Below the pieces are notes generated by a model that worked only from the letters and a program-made list of their open reading frames with translations, did not search any database and had not been told where the DNA came from. Position numbers and translations under genes: made by a program. A stretch of 64,000 nt of DNA, taken from Triplophysa rosa. Taxonomy: Eukaryota > Chordata > Actinopteri > Cypriniformes > Nemacheilidae. Shown one piece after another: positions 23,889 to 36,186 of the stretch; position 1 is the stretch's first letter; each line of letters begins with the position of its first letter. The stretch covers positions 6,058,912 to 6,122,911 of the forward strand of contig NC_079897.1 of the NCBI RefSeq assembly GCF_024868665.1, written 5' to 3'.

Positions 23889-24368
23889 CAGTGTTGGGTG
23901 TAACTAGTTACTAAGTAATTAGTTACTGTAATTTAATTACTTTTCCCTTGAAAAAGTAAAGTAAGGGATTACTCTTATTTTTTCTGTAATTTAATTACAG
24001 TTACTTCTGATGTAATTAAACTAAATACTTTGTGTAATATGTGTGTGTGCAGAAGAGGAATTTACATCAAAATTCAAAGCCTAACTTTAAAATCCATGCT
24101 TTAATGTATAATTCTCACATTTGTAATTAATAATACTACTTTATGTAGTTTAATATTATTTATTTGAATGAATTAAAAGAGCCGTTTCATGTCTATCCTT
24201 GAATCACTTAACTCATCAAGGTTGATGTAGGATATAGAAAGTAATTAGTAATAAGTAATTAAATACTTTTTGAAGAGAGTAACTTGTACAGTAATCTAAT
24301 TACATTATCGAATGTGTAATTAGTAACTAGTAATTAATTACTTTTTCAGAGTAATTTACCCAACACTG
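23889..24368. mobile_element. hAT-type MITE (480 bp)
   Basis: Begins CAGTGTTGGGTGTAACTAGT and ends ATTTACCCAACACTG, giving CAGTGTTGGGT inverted termini. The 8-bp sequence TTGTCTAC is duplicated on both sides (23881-23888 and 24369-24376). The interior is built from repeated GTAATTA/TAATTAC units. It is noncoding and lies between dek and kcnv1. Confidence 0.9.
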
Positions 24369-24376
24369 TTGTCTAC

Positions 24377-26699
24377 TCCCTGAATATGCATACCATGAAA
24401 CTGTGTGCCAGGTAATAAAATGCCTTATTCATGTAACTTTAAAAAATACTATTTATCCATATGCAAGTTTTAATATTTTCGTAGTGTATGTAATGTACAA
24501 TTTTAAATTAATGTTCATATTTGTTTTAAACATATGTGACGTCCAAGCACAGATATGTGAAACTGTGGCCTTTAGCTATTTACTGTCCACAAAGAGTATG
24601 AGAGAGACATATAGATAGGAGCAATTTGAGTAACAGCAGGGGGCAATGTTGCGAAAGCTACTACATACGTTCAGAATTAAAAGCGTCTGTGTGGACTGCC
24701 TCGTTCTGTTACGTCTAACTTATGCTGATTCAGTAACTCATCCATTCTTTAGTACATTAATGTATACGAGATCAGCCATTTTTATATATTTTGCAAATTG
24801 CAAGCCATGTTGCATATTTTGCTGTATGAATGAAAAACCAGCAAGAGATTAGTCTGATTCTTATAAATATTGTAGCAGATACCTATTAAACCTTTTTTTT
24901 TTAACTTTTAACCTTTCTTTCGCCTGTAATGTGAAGCAAGTTTGCAAAAAAAGCATAAATCCTTTTCTTAAAACTACATATATTCAGGCTATAAAATCTG
25001 GGTTTAATAAAGTGTTCTTGCACGCAGTTGCATGTCCATCCTGTTCATACCCAGCGATGGACTTTGTTTTGAAATGTGTGGGAAAAGTTATTTGAATCAA
25101 GCGTAGGTTTAAGGGCAAAGTTGACCCACCCACGAGAAACAAACCACGGTTTGCTTTTTTCTAACGTGTGGTGCGCATACAGGTGGAGATCTTACGAAAG
25201 CAGAGACTTTGGTGTTTTCAGAAGATTGAAACGCGTCTAATTTCTACCGCTTGTAATAAGTGTCTGGAGTTTGTTGCCTAGCAGCGTGGAGCATCTCATG
25301 ATTGGTTGATGGCTCGCACCCTCTCCAGCGCGTTTAAAACGCTCGTGAAAGGTGCGTGAGCGCGCTCCAACTCCGGTGAACCAGTGAAACATTTAACTGC
25401 ATCAGTTTTGCATTATGAAGGTTACGGATGTATTGCACGTCAGTTTGTCGACAGACAACATCAACATCGTTTAAAGTGGGAAAAGATAGAATGGTGAAGA
25501 GACAAATGGATGCAAGCGCAGGAGTTGTCAGTGTAGGTTTATAGTCTGGAGGTGGGTGTCTTCACTTACTAGAAGATCAATATTATTAATTGTGTGTTTT
25601 TTACATTTTAATATATTTGTAGAAAAAATATTTTTTTTATCTTAAAATAAAGTCTTGTAGAGTACCTTAATTGTCTTGCACTAAATGACATCGACCTAAA
25701 GACACTGTGTTTGGGTCAGCTTGAGTGAAATATAATCTTTAAATTTAATTAAAAAATATTTGTTGTTTCTGTGTGGAACCACACAAACCTCAGTTTTTCT
25801 TACTGAATTCAAACAGGATTTACTTTGAAAGACTCTCAGTTGATTGCATCTCAGCATCATTTTTGTAGCGCGGGGCATAATTGTTATTTTCAGAATAATT
25901 ACATTAAGCCTTCACATTTATAGCAGACTTACAAGTCTTTACTTCATTATTCCCTTTAAAAATGCTTTTTGACATTAAGCAGTATTACATTGGTAGTGTT
26001 GTAAGCAAGAAAGTCAGGCAAATATTTAAACCTAAAATGTAAGAAGACCGATCGAACTAGATTGCTAGAGTGGTTTGCTCTAAATTAATTTTACATAAAT
26101 AATAAAAAGTCAGGAATTCAAGAATTAAACTAACATGTTGTGAAATGAAATGTGCCATTTATATTTGAAAGATAATGTTTATACAACCATCTGTGTGTCC
26201 TTGCAACACACAGGTTTCATTAGTGGCCTCTCAAAGGATCTTGTTAAAAATGCAGGCTTTAAAATGACGATCGTGACAATATTATAGAGTCAAAGTTACC
26301 AAAGAGAATGAATGATTACAGGAATAGTACCATTAGTTCAATTAATTAGACAGGCCAGCTAAAATATTTAAATCTCAACCAGCCACTTTGAAGAAGTAGG
26401 ACACTGCCAAAGGCTTTTATTCTCCCTCCCCTCATGGATGATGTCTGAAAAGTGATGGTGAAAAGAGAATAAAAAGTATTCATTAAGGGAATTTGCACAG
26501 TCATTGCACAGAGTTGATATTTTAACTACTATATACACAGACTCTCCAAACCGTCTTTCTTTACACCCTTTATTGTCTTAATTTGTCACTGTATCATTTT
26601 TCACTGTAAAGACTCAGCCTAGTGTTCATTCATTTTGATACTCCTTTTTCTGGTCTGTCAAACTAATGCACTTTGCATGTTTCCCTCTGGGTCTTTCAG
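24377..26699. other. noncoding; probable kcnv1 promoter and 5' exon
   Basis: No coding exon is supported. The kcnv1 ATG exon begins with a splice acceptor, so a noncoding first exon must lie upstream; the CpG-bearing stretch 25250-25560 (GCGCGTTTAAAACGCTCG, GTGCGTGAGCGCGC) is the likeliest place. The remainder is AT-rich. Confidence 0.35.
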
Positions 26700-26722
26700 G
26701 GCTCGACGTTACACAGGACACC

Positions 26723-27662
26723 ATGATCACTGATGCATCAAGTCCAGCGGAGTTGTACGAGGACAGCGCTTCGCTCCTGTCCTCCGACTCCAGCGTTTTT
26801 TTCAGCGAGCCCGTTCTGCCAAGTGATGATCCACTGGACTTCTTCATTATAAATGTTGGAGGCAGTCGCTACATCCTCTCTCTGGAATTGCTGGCCTCCT
26901 ACCCCGAGACCCGCTTGGGTAAACTGGCCCTCTCCACCCGAGACTCTGCTTTAGACCTGTGCGACGATGCGGATTTCATAGAGAACGAGTTCTTCTTTGA
27001 CCGCAACTCGCAGACCTTCCAGTACATCATAAACTTTTACAAGACGGGTCACTTGCATGTGCGCGAGGAGCTGTGTGTGATCTCCTTCCTGCAAGAGATT
27101 GAATACTGGGGCATCGACGAGCTCCGCATAGACAGCTGTTGCAGGGACAAATACTACAGAAGGAAGGAAATGAAGGAGTCGTTGGATATTAATGATGGTG
27201 AAGTTGTGGAAAGTGAGGAGGTGGACTTTAGCGGCGTTTTATGCCAGGACTTGCGGCAACGCCTCTGGGACCTCATGGAAAAGCCAGATTCCTCCAAGGC
27301 GGCCAAGATGTTTGGGACACTGTCCATGTTTTTCGTGGTGGTGTCCATTGTGAACATGGCTCTGATTTCACTTGACTTCACTATACTTGGAGCGCCCATT
27401 TTGGACATTCTTGAATACATTTGTATCATATGGTTCACAGGTGAATTGGTTCTCAGGTTCTTGTGTGTTAGGGATAAGTGTAAGTTCAGCAGGAGCGTGG
27501 TGAACATCATAGATCTGCTGGCTATTATGCCGTTCTATGTGACTTTGGCTGTTGAGAGCCTGCATGGGGAGTCAACGGAGCTGGAGAACGTCGGACGAGT
27601 TGTTCAGGTCCTGCGACTGATGAGGTCACTGAGGATGCTAAAACTTGGCCGACACTCCACAG
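26723..27662 (+). CDS. kcnv1: Kv8.1-type silent potassium channel subunit, coding exon 1
   Basis: The exon starts after acceptor GTCTTTCAG (exon from 26700) and ends at donor CCACAG then GTGACA, giving 313 codons plus one base. Residues 40-143 form the T1 tetramerisation domain (FIINVGGSRY, then FFDRNSQTFQYI and GIDELRIDSCC). S1 is about 197-217, S2 227-248, S3 258-277, and S4 290-310 with arginines spaced by three (VLRLMRSLRMLK). KCNV proteins do not form channels alone; they join Kv2-class subunits at the plasma membrane and change gating. Assignment to KCNV1 rather than KCNV2 rests on the T1 and S1 sequence and the C-terminus in the next exon. The ATG at 26723 is the first in the exon, and the open frame upstream of it is intronic. 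Confidence 0.9.
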
Positions 27663-27759
27663 GTGACAAACCTGATCATTTTTACTGCATACATGTGCTA
27701 TTTTGTATTGGAAGCAAGCACAAAATATACACCCACAATCTACTGGGAAAGTGTATTGA

Positions 27760-27900
27760 GCCTTAACAGGAGTTTAAAGTTTGTAACTAAGCCGTTTTGG
27801 GTCATCATTGACTCCCATAGTAGGATAAAAGACTACTATGGGAGTCAGTCCTATTGTAGGAGTCAATGGTGACCCAAAAACGGCTTAGTTACAAACTTTC
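27760..27900. repeat. palindromic repeat in kcnv1 intron
   Basis: AAAGTTTGTAACTAAGCCG near 27775 is mirrored by CGGCTTAGTTACAAACTTT ending at 27899, and inside it ACTCCCATAGTAGGA is mirrored by ACTACTATGGGAGT. The arms would form an imperfect hairpin of about 120 bp. It adjoins a diverged copy of the high-copy repeat ending GGATGAACTATTCCTTTAA (27930-27994), so it may be the core of that element. Confidence 0.7.
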
Positions 27901-28639
27901 ATTAAAATATCTTTATTTTACAAAGAAATGGTTTGTAATAACTGGAGGATGAGCAAATGATGACATTTTCATTTATGGATGAACTATTCCTTTAAGAACT
28001 ACATTGCAATAGGTTTGTGTGAGCAGCAAATTTAAGTTGATTTTCACAAAAAAAATCCTTTATCGCAGCTCTCAAATCCCATGTGAAAATGAATAAAATA
28101 TACAACATCCAGATGATATCAGCGAGAGGAATTTGAAAAGGAAAAAACATAGTTTTAACATCATATCCTGATAGACTCTCAACCTGGGGTATGAAATAAT
28201 TCATGAACTCCGTCAGACTATTTTTAGTAAAAGAGAGAGTAAATTTATTAATCCATTCACAACTTGACAGTATTCCTAGACTTGGAGGAAGAGGCAGATC
28301 CGTAGAGCCAAAAAAACGTACTGAGCAACAGACGGCTTTGATCTTGTATTTATGGGGGATTGAATCCTTCTCTAAAATGCAACTACAAAGTCATGAATAA
28401 ATAAAGGAAATGATGTGCAAGAGCCGAGGGAGGAGGGCATCGTGTGGGACAGAGGCTCATCACACCACCACAAAACAGACTTTCATAAGACTTTGCTTTG
28501 TCAAAGGATGGATTTTAGTTTTTTTGAGGAGGCAAAGCTATTATTGATATTCTTGTAAAAATATGAGACCTTTGCCAAATAACTCTGAACCGTTAGGTGA
28601 AAGGTCTCAACATTGTTTTTGTTCACAGAAAAATGATAA

Positions 28640-30050
28640 TTCTTTCATCATTTACCCACCCTCATGTCATTACAAACCTGTATGACTTTTTCTTAAAGGT
28701 AACACACGCAGTTTCTGCCAATCTCATATCAATCTTGAGTACCTACAGTATACTGTAGTATTGCATACCTCTTATCTTCGAAGAGTATTTAGTTTGATCA
28801 AATTTATAAAATGGAGATACAGCTGTATGAATATTTCCGGAAAAAGACGAGCTGCTGGAGGCGGGCAGAGGGGGAACTACAGCACGACCATACAATACAC
28901 CATCGCATTAACCATTCGTTGTTTTTACATTATGCACTACGCGCCGATTGCCAACAAAACACAGACATATGACTTAAGTCCTATTTGCACAGGATTAGTA
29001 TTACCTGGGGACCTCTGGTCATTTGTAATAATCGCAGAGATTGTCTGTGATCTTAATCCCGTGCGAAACGGCCATGTCTGTAATTTGTCAAGTAAAAATT
29101 CCCCCACAAATTACCTACCATATTTTGACGAACACCGAGGTCCTGTGATAATATTAGTCCAGTGCGAATCGGCATCTCTGCGATTTGAAATTTTGAACAA
29201 GATTTGGCGGGATTATATCTCATTTTTTCAAGGTTTCTGTGTGCCTTTTCAGTCATCTTTCGCAAAGAATGGAAGCTGCGTTGGAGTGTTTTCACAGTAT
29301 TTTGGGTGCTGGGTTATGTCGCTAGATACCAGACAACAATAATATTGGCAGAGAGAAAATATTCACTGTAAAAAAACATGACAGGATCAGAAGAGCGAAA
29401 CAAAAAAGAAGGAATGTATGGAGATGGATGACATGCATGGCAGCATGCGGTAAGGAATATTCTTCTGTTTACATACAACTACACCTACAACGACAAGACT
29501 TTCAAGTAGGGCTGTCAACGAAAACGCGTTAACGCATGCATTTAATTATTTCAAATTAACGCGTGAAAAATATTTAACGCAATTAACGCAGCATCCGTTT
29601 GTTTTGAAATCCTTTGTCTAGCGTTACATTATGTAATCACGCTCTTATTCGCGCGATTTGAAACAGTTGCTTTGACATGTTCAATGAAGATAGATAGCTT
29701 CTAAACTGTGGGACGTGGCAAAACGCAACGCGAGGTCCAGCCTGGTGTGTACAGTAACGGGCTAAAGGCTGCGTCGGTGAATCTCTGTCAGACAGCGCAT
29801 CCGTGTTATGCTCTCTTTTGTGCCATGTTTAGAAAGAGGGAAGCGCCTTCACGTCATTTCCGGGAGATAAGTCAGTAAATTCGAGTAAAATCACAGAGTT
29901 CGCTTATCCAGTGCGAATGAGCAACATGATCACAGACAATCTCTGCAATTATTACAAATGACCAGATGTCCCCAGATAATACTAGTCCCATGCGAATACG
30001 GCTTTTGTTTGACTTACCGTGTGCAGTTCATGTCCGGCATCTTTTAGGCT
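28640..30050. repeat. cluster of inverted repeat copies, partly hAT-related
   Basis: A block containing CTGGTCATTTGTAATAAT near 29010-29035 recurs inverted near 29940-29970, and flanking motifs (GATTGTCTGTGATC, GTGCGAA) are mirrored too, giving an imperfect inverted pair about 0.9 kb apart. At 29509-29600 lies TAGGGCTGTCAACG followed by repeated TTAACGC motifs, the left end of a hAT-type MITE whose right end I cannot find. A 193-codon open frame here follows the repeat and has no protein-family signal. A related block appears again at 47385-47560. Confidence 0.5.
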
Positions 30051-30189
30051 AGGACCGCGAAATACTATGTCATACGTTCAACTCGTTTTTTGACAAGTTG
30101 ATGATGTTAAGCATGAGAAGACAGCACGTTTAACAGTGTAAAGAAGTCAGAATGCATGAAATAGCTTGTTACCCACCTTTAAAAAATGT

Positions 30190-30774
30190 TGTCATGGCTC
30201 TGCTTCATTTAGTCATGTTTTTCTTGGTCCTGTAGCAGAGCCATGGCAAAGCCTTTGGTTATGTGTGGAGGGAAACATATTATTGTCCTTTTGACAATAT
30301 TATACGTTCTCTCCAGTTTCTCGTCATTGGCCCCGCCCCTCTCGTTTCTTGTATTGCTTTCCTCTCGTGTCTTATGTTCTACACCTGCCCTCGCTCGTTA
30401 TCCCTCGTTTGTCTTCCCTTTAAATACCCTCTTGTTTCTTTGTCTTGTGCTCGTGGATTACGTTGTGTATGTGTGTCCGTTCGTGCCCCAGACCTCTCAA
30501 AGTGAGTGGTCTCTGTGCATATGTATTGTGTTTTATTGTGCTTGTTCCCTGCCTGTTATTAGACGTTGTGTCGTGTCATAGTTTAGTTATTTTGTCCTAT
30601 TGTTTTTGCCCCACCGAGGGAAGTGTTTTGTTTTCAGTTTTTTACCTTAGTCGTGTCATTGTTACCCCCTCGTGGGTGTTTTGTTTCTGTTATTGTTTGT
30701 TGTAATAAATCTGTTAACCCCTTCATTGCCACTGCCTGCCTGCAATTGGGTTCTCTTTCACGCCTGTCGTGACA
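30190..30774 (+). mobile_element. solo LTR (585 bp)
   Basis: The segment begins TGTCATGGCTCTGC and ends CCTGTCGTGACA, with the TG...CA ends of an LTR, and is flanked by the identical 5-bp repeat AATGT (30185-30189 and 30775-30779). A TATA-like CTTTAAATACC lies near 30418-30428 and AATAAA at 30704-30709, both pointing to the plus orientation. No internal gag-pol sequence remains, so the provirus was probably lost by LTR-LTR recombination. It lies in the kcnv1 intron in the same orientation as the gene, so its AATAAA could in principle act on the kcnv1 transcript. Confidence 0.85.
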
Positions 30775-30994
30775 AATGTTGGCAACCAAACAACCTTGGC
30801 CCATAGGTTGATTCGTATATAGGTTTTGAACAACGTGAGGGTGAATAAAAGATTAAGAGAATTAATATGAATATTTTGGGGTGAACTATTTCTTTAACAA
30901 TATTCTAATCTGACACAAGAAAATATGAAAGATAATCCACAGAGGGAACCGCAGACAGCCTACTTTCCTATCTGTCATTTTAATAATGTAGTCT

Positions 30995-31866
30995 GCTTAT
31001 CGATACCGGTACTTATCAATACTGTTATTGATACTACACTCTATAATTTGATGCAAAAAACACATGATGTGAAAAGATGTTAAACATTTTAAGTTTCTTT
31101 ATTACAGCTGAGCTTTAGAACTGCAGTTTACAAATGCTTCTGAGCAAACAGAAAATGCCACATAACAAAACGTGTGTGTGTTCCTTAGCATACCACTTAC
31201 TGCACTTAGCATGTGCATAGGAGCACATCATAATGTAATTCAACATATTTACTTTACATCACTATGGTTATTTGGCTGGTAGACCATATTTCTTTTTTCC
31301 TTTCTGGTTTTAGGTCTACATAAATTTAAGTACTATTTTCTAAGCACGTAATATTTTTTTATTATATGTACTATTTTTTATAATTTTACTAGCACATTTA
31401 CTTCAATTTACTAAAGTAAGTAAATATACTCCGTGGCCGACTTATTAAAAACAATGTTATAACTTGTTCTCAAATAAAGGACTTTTATTTTGACGGTTTG
31501 CCGCAATGGGGTGTTTGACGGAAGCTTCATTGTTGTGAAACGCGGACGCTGAAAGCTCCACAAGCGCAACCGTGCCACTCTTTCACTCATAAACACTCAA
31601 AAACAGCAGATTACAAATACATCGCGGAATCATATGGTCCTAGATATCACACATACGTCGAGCAAACTTCGGCCATTCGGACATCAATCAGGGATGAAAA
31701 ATGATAGGCAGCAGCCTCTAATACGCCATTTAACACCCGAATACACAGAGATAAAACAACGGAAGTATCGATAACAGTATCGTTTGTCATGAAGCTTATC
31801 GATACTCTGGTATCGACCCAATTATGTACCGGTCCAAAAAAGTACCGGTTCTCGGTACCCATCCCT
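30995..31866. mobile_element. hAT-type MITE remnant
   Basis: The right part reads AAAAAGTACCGGTTCTCGG then TACCCATCCCTA, the GGGATGGGTACC terminus common to fish hAT MITEs, preceded by TATCGATA motifs. Similar TATCGATACCGGTACTT sequence near 30999 marks the left part, but its terminus is not intact. It interrupts the LINE fragment on its right at 31866. No transposase frame. Confidence 0.6.
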
Positions 31867-32865
31867 ACTGGTAACCAGTGTAAGGACCTGAGGATTGGAG
31901 TGATATGCTCAGATTTTTTGGTTCTCGTCAGAATCCTGGCAGCAGCGTTCTGTATGAGCTGCAGCTGTCTGATGGTCTTTTTGGGAAGCCCTGTAAGGAG
32001 TCCATTACAGTAATCCACCCTGCTGGGGATGAAAGCATGAACTAGTTTCTCTAAATCTTGGTTTGAGACAAAACATCTGATTCTGGCTATGTTTCTGAGA
32101 TGGTAGTACGCTGATTTGCTTATTGCTTTGACATGACTGCTGAAACTAAGGTCAGACTCTAAAATGACACCAAGATTTTTTACCTTACTTTGTGTTTTTA
32201 GACCTCTTAAGTCATGGTATGTGTTTACCTTGTTAGTTTCAACCTTGTTACCAAATACGATGACTTCAGTTTTGTCTTTATTTAACTGAAGGATGTTTTT
32301 ATTTCATCAATGCACTGGCAAAGAGAGAAATAGGCCAGTAGTCATTGAGATGGCTAGGTAGATCTGAGTGTCATCTGCATAGCTGTGGTAAGCAATTTGG
32401 TACTTTTTCATTATTTGGTCAAGTGGGAGCATATACAAATTGAAGAGGAACGGAGCAAGAATTGAGCCCTGTGGAACACCACAAGTCATGGGTGTCCAGT
32501 CAGATTTATTGTTGCCTGTGTTCACATAGTAACCTCTCCCTTTAAGGTATGACCCAAACCATTTAAGTACCAACCCAGAAAGCCCTACCCAGTTTTCCAG
32601 CCTATAAATTTTGCCTGAATCAGAATTCTTTATGAAATATCTTTATGAGCACTGTCTCTGTGCTGTGATGCTGACGGAAACCAGACTGATAATTGTCCAG
32701 GTAGCCATTTGAGTTTAAGAATTTGGTCAGCTGATTGAAGACAACCTTTTCAATGATCTTGCCTATAAAAGGAAGATTTGATATTGGTCTGTAGTTAGAC
32801 AGTAAGGTTTTGTCTAGATTGCTCTTTTTTAGTAGAGGTTTGACAACTGCAGTGTAGCCGTTTTA
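31867..32865 (-). mobile_element. LINE reverse transcriptase fragment
   Basis: Minus-strand frames at 32573-32307 and about 32018-31867 encode parts of a non-LTR reverse transcriptase. The first holds CGVPQGSILAPFLFNLYM and the catalytic SYADDTQIYL (YADD box); the second reads LPKKTIRQLQLIQNAAARIL then SLHWLPV. Stops and frameshifts separate them, and the 3' part is missing where the hAT element begins. It is a dead, 5'- and 3'-truncated copy of an L2/Rex1-like LINE. It lies antisense in the kcnv1 intron. Confidence 0.8.
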
Positions 32866-32879
32866 GCTAACGTTATTAT

Positions 32880-35800
32880 ATTGATGAGCAAAGCTCACCA
32901 AATATGGTTCTCCACCAGATCTTTCGAGATCACATCCATGAAATGAGTTATTTAAAACATAAATTTCAGTTAAGGAATTAGTTTAGCTCAAAGGAAAATA
33001 CGTATAATAATCGTGATCAAATATACATATTTTATGGTCTCTGATTAGTAATATAAAGCATAACAATACTTGTATGCATTCGTCCAGCGAATGCCTCAAT
33101 GATATTATATACTTTACATTATCTCATGGCCATAAGTAACGTGACTTTACCAAACAGGATTTAGAGCAAAGGTAGCGAATCGAAACACAGTAGAAGGGAC
33201 CAAGCTTGTGAGCGTGAATACAGAAAACCCATCACAAATGAATATATATGGTTGTTTATTAAACTCTACTCTACATGATAAACAAAACAATGACGATTGC
33301 ATAAAACAATCAAATACATGAAACACAAATGCGCTTGGTAGCGCGGAGGGAAAAGGAGTGAGAAGAGAGAGAGAGAGAGGGCATGGCAGTGATTTCTGAA
33401 CACCAATAAAAATCATCTTTAACAAAGAGGCACAGACTTAATGCAGCTATTCTATAAATAGAAATGGATACTTGCAAGCTCTGTTCTGGACCGATATCCG
33501 TATGCGCGTGTAGACATGGAATTGTTCAAAAGGTTTCAGAAGGCAGTCCTGCCGAAAGTTGCGGGCCTCGTGGTCGGCCGCATGGCTTAGCCACGTGGCA
33601 GTAGAAGTCCATTGTTCCATCTTTTCCCCCAGTGGGGGGAAAAGGGAAGTCTCTGAAGAGACGCCACGAACCAAGAGAGGAAGTTTTCAGAGCAGGCTCT
33701 ATATTTAACGTCATGAGAGGGCCTGCCCACCTGAGTTTGAATCGACCAATCAGAGTTGAGCAGGGAAGAGGTTCTTTGTCCACTCAACAGCTAATTTGCA
33801 TCTTTAGGACCTCCTGGCAACTTTACAAAATACCATTCCAAATTATAACATAATGAAAAGAAAGTGTTCTATCGTCACACAATGTATATAAACAAGGAGG
33901 AATTGTAAAGACAAACATTTATATATCAAATATGCTAAGGTTTGAAGTGCATCAAGACATGATTCATTCAGAGGTACGAATACAAAAAAACCTGAATTAA
34001 CTTGCCTATTTAACAATTACAGATTATTTAAAAATGGCAAGAGCGACAACATATAACCTAGATATTTAGATATATTTATAAAAAAGGACAATTGAATCAC
34101 ACAAGTTCCTATTTGTCAGAGAAGTTTCTCTGGTTAGCTTCATATGTTAAGTTTCACATGAGACAGAGAGACTTCTCCCCTCTGCTTTGAAGCTTAGGGG
34201 TCGTAAAATATCCCACAGAGAAACAAAAGGGGGTTGATGGCTCTTTCGGTGAGAGCACCAACTCAAGTCCAGACCCCTGGAGCTAGGTTTTGACTCTGGT
34301 CTTTTGAGGTTGATATCAAGAAACCAGGAGATAGGGGGTTGGAGGGGGTTGATAGCTCTTCTTGCAATGACTCCGACCATTTGGCTTATGCTAAATTCTC
34401 TAAAGCAGTTTTAGGGACTCTGGGAAAGTTCCTGAAAGCAGTGAGGTATTGACTATTTTTAGGAGATCTGCTTCCAAACAGTTAAACACTCTTTTGAGAA
34501 AGGGAATGTGGGAAGTGTGTCAAGGCTGCAAGTTGACGCTTTAAGATGCTGTACCGTTTACCGTTTGTACCAAGGTTTTGTGATCAATTGTCTGAAATTC
34601 AGACAGAGTTACTCATTTCTGATCTTGTTGTACTGAAGTCAGACCGACCTGACTGCCGCATGGAGCTTTGCTGATTTCCATTCTGATATTTTTGATCTTC
34701 TCAAGGAAAAAAGAAAAGTTCTACTGTATTTGAATGTTATAACGAAATGTTAACTTATTTCAAATACAGTAGAAGAGCACTTCTATATACCACTGCTGTG
34801 TGCCGCAATGTACAGCATCTGCTAAATGAAACTATTTTCTAATTTTTCAATTTCTTTAAGTCTCCCCAACTGGAAACTGCCTAGGGTTCTTCCTGTGAAA
34901 CGCGGAAGTCATGCATGCATAGAGCCTATAGTAGGTTTAGCCCTGTGCACCAGACAGACCAGACACCAGAGCAAATTCAGTTCAGACATAATTGTTTTGT
35001 TTTAATAGGACAGCAGTAAGGATAAAAATCTTTTAACTGTTTCCCAATACTATTTAATTTAATCAAAACACACGGATGCTAGTCTTTACACTTTAGGGGG
35101 CTGTGAAAGACAGCTTATTAAAAACAAAAAGCATTTCCCACTGCTAAAAATAAAAGAACACACTTTTGATTGATACACACCGAATAGGCTAGGTGCGGAC
35201 TCCCGACGCATTATGTTCTTTTCGCAAATGTATTCAGTGAGGCTGTTAAAAAGTGATAAAGCCTTTCTATGTGCCATTTTGGAGTGAGAAAGTGTAGCAG
35301 CTGTTCTAAGGTGTCTATATTTAAAGCCTAGATGCTTTGATTAATGTTATATCACTTCTTGACTGGTATCAAGATTCACAGGCTGACAAATGCAATTTGA
35401 GATTTTTAATGCACTAAAAAAACACTTGGCGCTGTGGGATGTAACCTATATAATCTAGCCTAACATGTTGTATGCATTCAAGAGGCTCTATAAAAGCGAT
35501 ACTGTACAGCACTACTGTCTTAGAAAGGCCAGCCTATATTTCATTCCTATTCTGAAACAGTATCTCTGTATTTCTGTAGGCATCCTTTAATGTTTCAGTT
35601 TGTTTGCATAGGAAAATCTGTTAGACACGAATCATCCATCACTGAGAGAAATTGTATCTCTATGGAAAATGTTTTACCAAGGATAAAATCATGTGGTCAT
35701 TGATGCAAATCCTATCAACAATCGCTCATATGTAGGTGGAGCAGCATTTATGTAATTGTATTATTGATGCTTATTTCTCATTGGGTTGTTATTTAAAGGA

Positions 35801-36186
35801 ATAGTTCACCCAAAAATAAAAATTCTGTCATTTTTTCACCCTTTGAACATATTGTTCAAAACCTGTATATACAGTAATTAATTCTTCTTTGGAACAAAAG
35901 AATATATCAGATCTGAATGTCACATAGGCTGTGTTGTATACAATCTCCACCCCAAACACGACAGAATCCAAGAAACTGCCTTTAAATGTACAGAACAACC
36001 ACAGTAGTATTTGCCTACTGGTTTATATTCAGTCCAATAGTCTGCATGGCCTTGGTGATGTCAGCAAAAACGACACTTAGAGACAAAGCAATGAGACTTT
36101 GTGTTTTGACTTCATGTTGTCCTCATTATTTACAATATAATTCTAAATAAAATACAGTTAAATGTTTTCGATGTGCTCCTCATCAG
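32880..36186. other. kcnv1 intron, right part
   Basis: No exon seen. It includes a GA microsatellite (33357-33380), a possible old LTR-like region (33480-34400) with repeated CCACCTGAG/CCAATCAGAG-type promoter-like sequence but no supported ends, a perfect 16-bp hairpin (34719-34734 with 34759-34774, arm TTCTACTGTATTTGAA) and a fragment of the high-copy AAGGAATAGTTCACCC repeat (35797-35850). Confidence 0.45.

Noticed and set aside
26666..26722. In-frame N-terminal extension of kcnv1 from an upstream ATG
   Set aside because: The splice acceptor at 26691-26699 lies inside it, so the upstream codons are intronic; family similarity begins after 26723.
27663..27766. Read-through C-terminus of kcnv1 exon 1
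   Set aside because: A good donor at 27663 and the pore exon at 36187 in matching phase show this is intron.
28761..29342. 193-codon open frame
   Set aside because: It runs through inverted repeat copies and has no family motif, signal or splice context.
33447..34400. A second complete LTR retroelement in the kcnv1 intron
   Set aside because: Promoter-like motifs occur, but no paired LTRs, target duplication or pol motifs were found.
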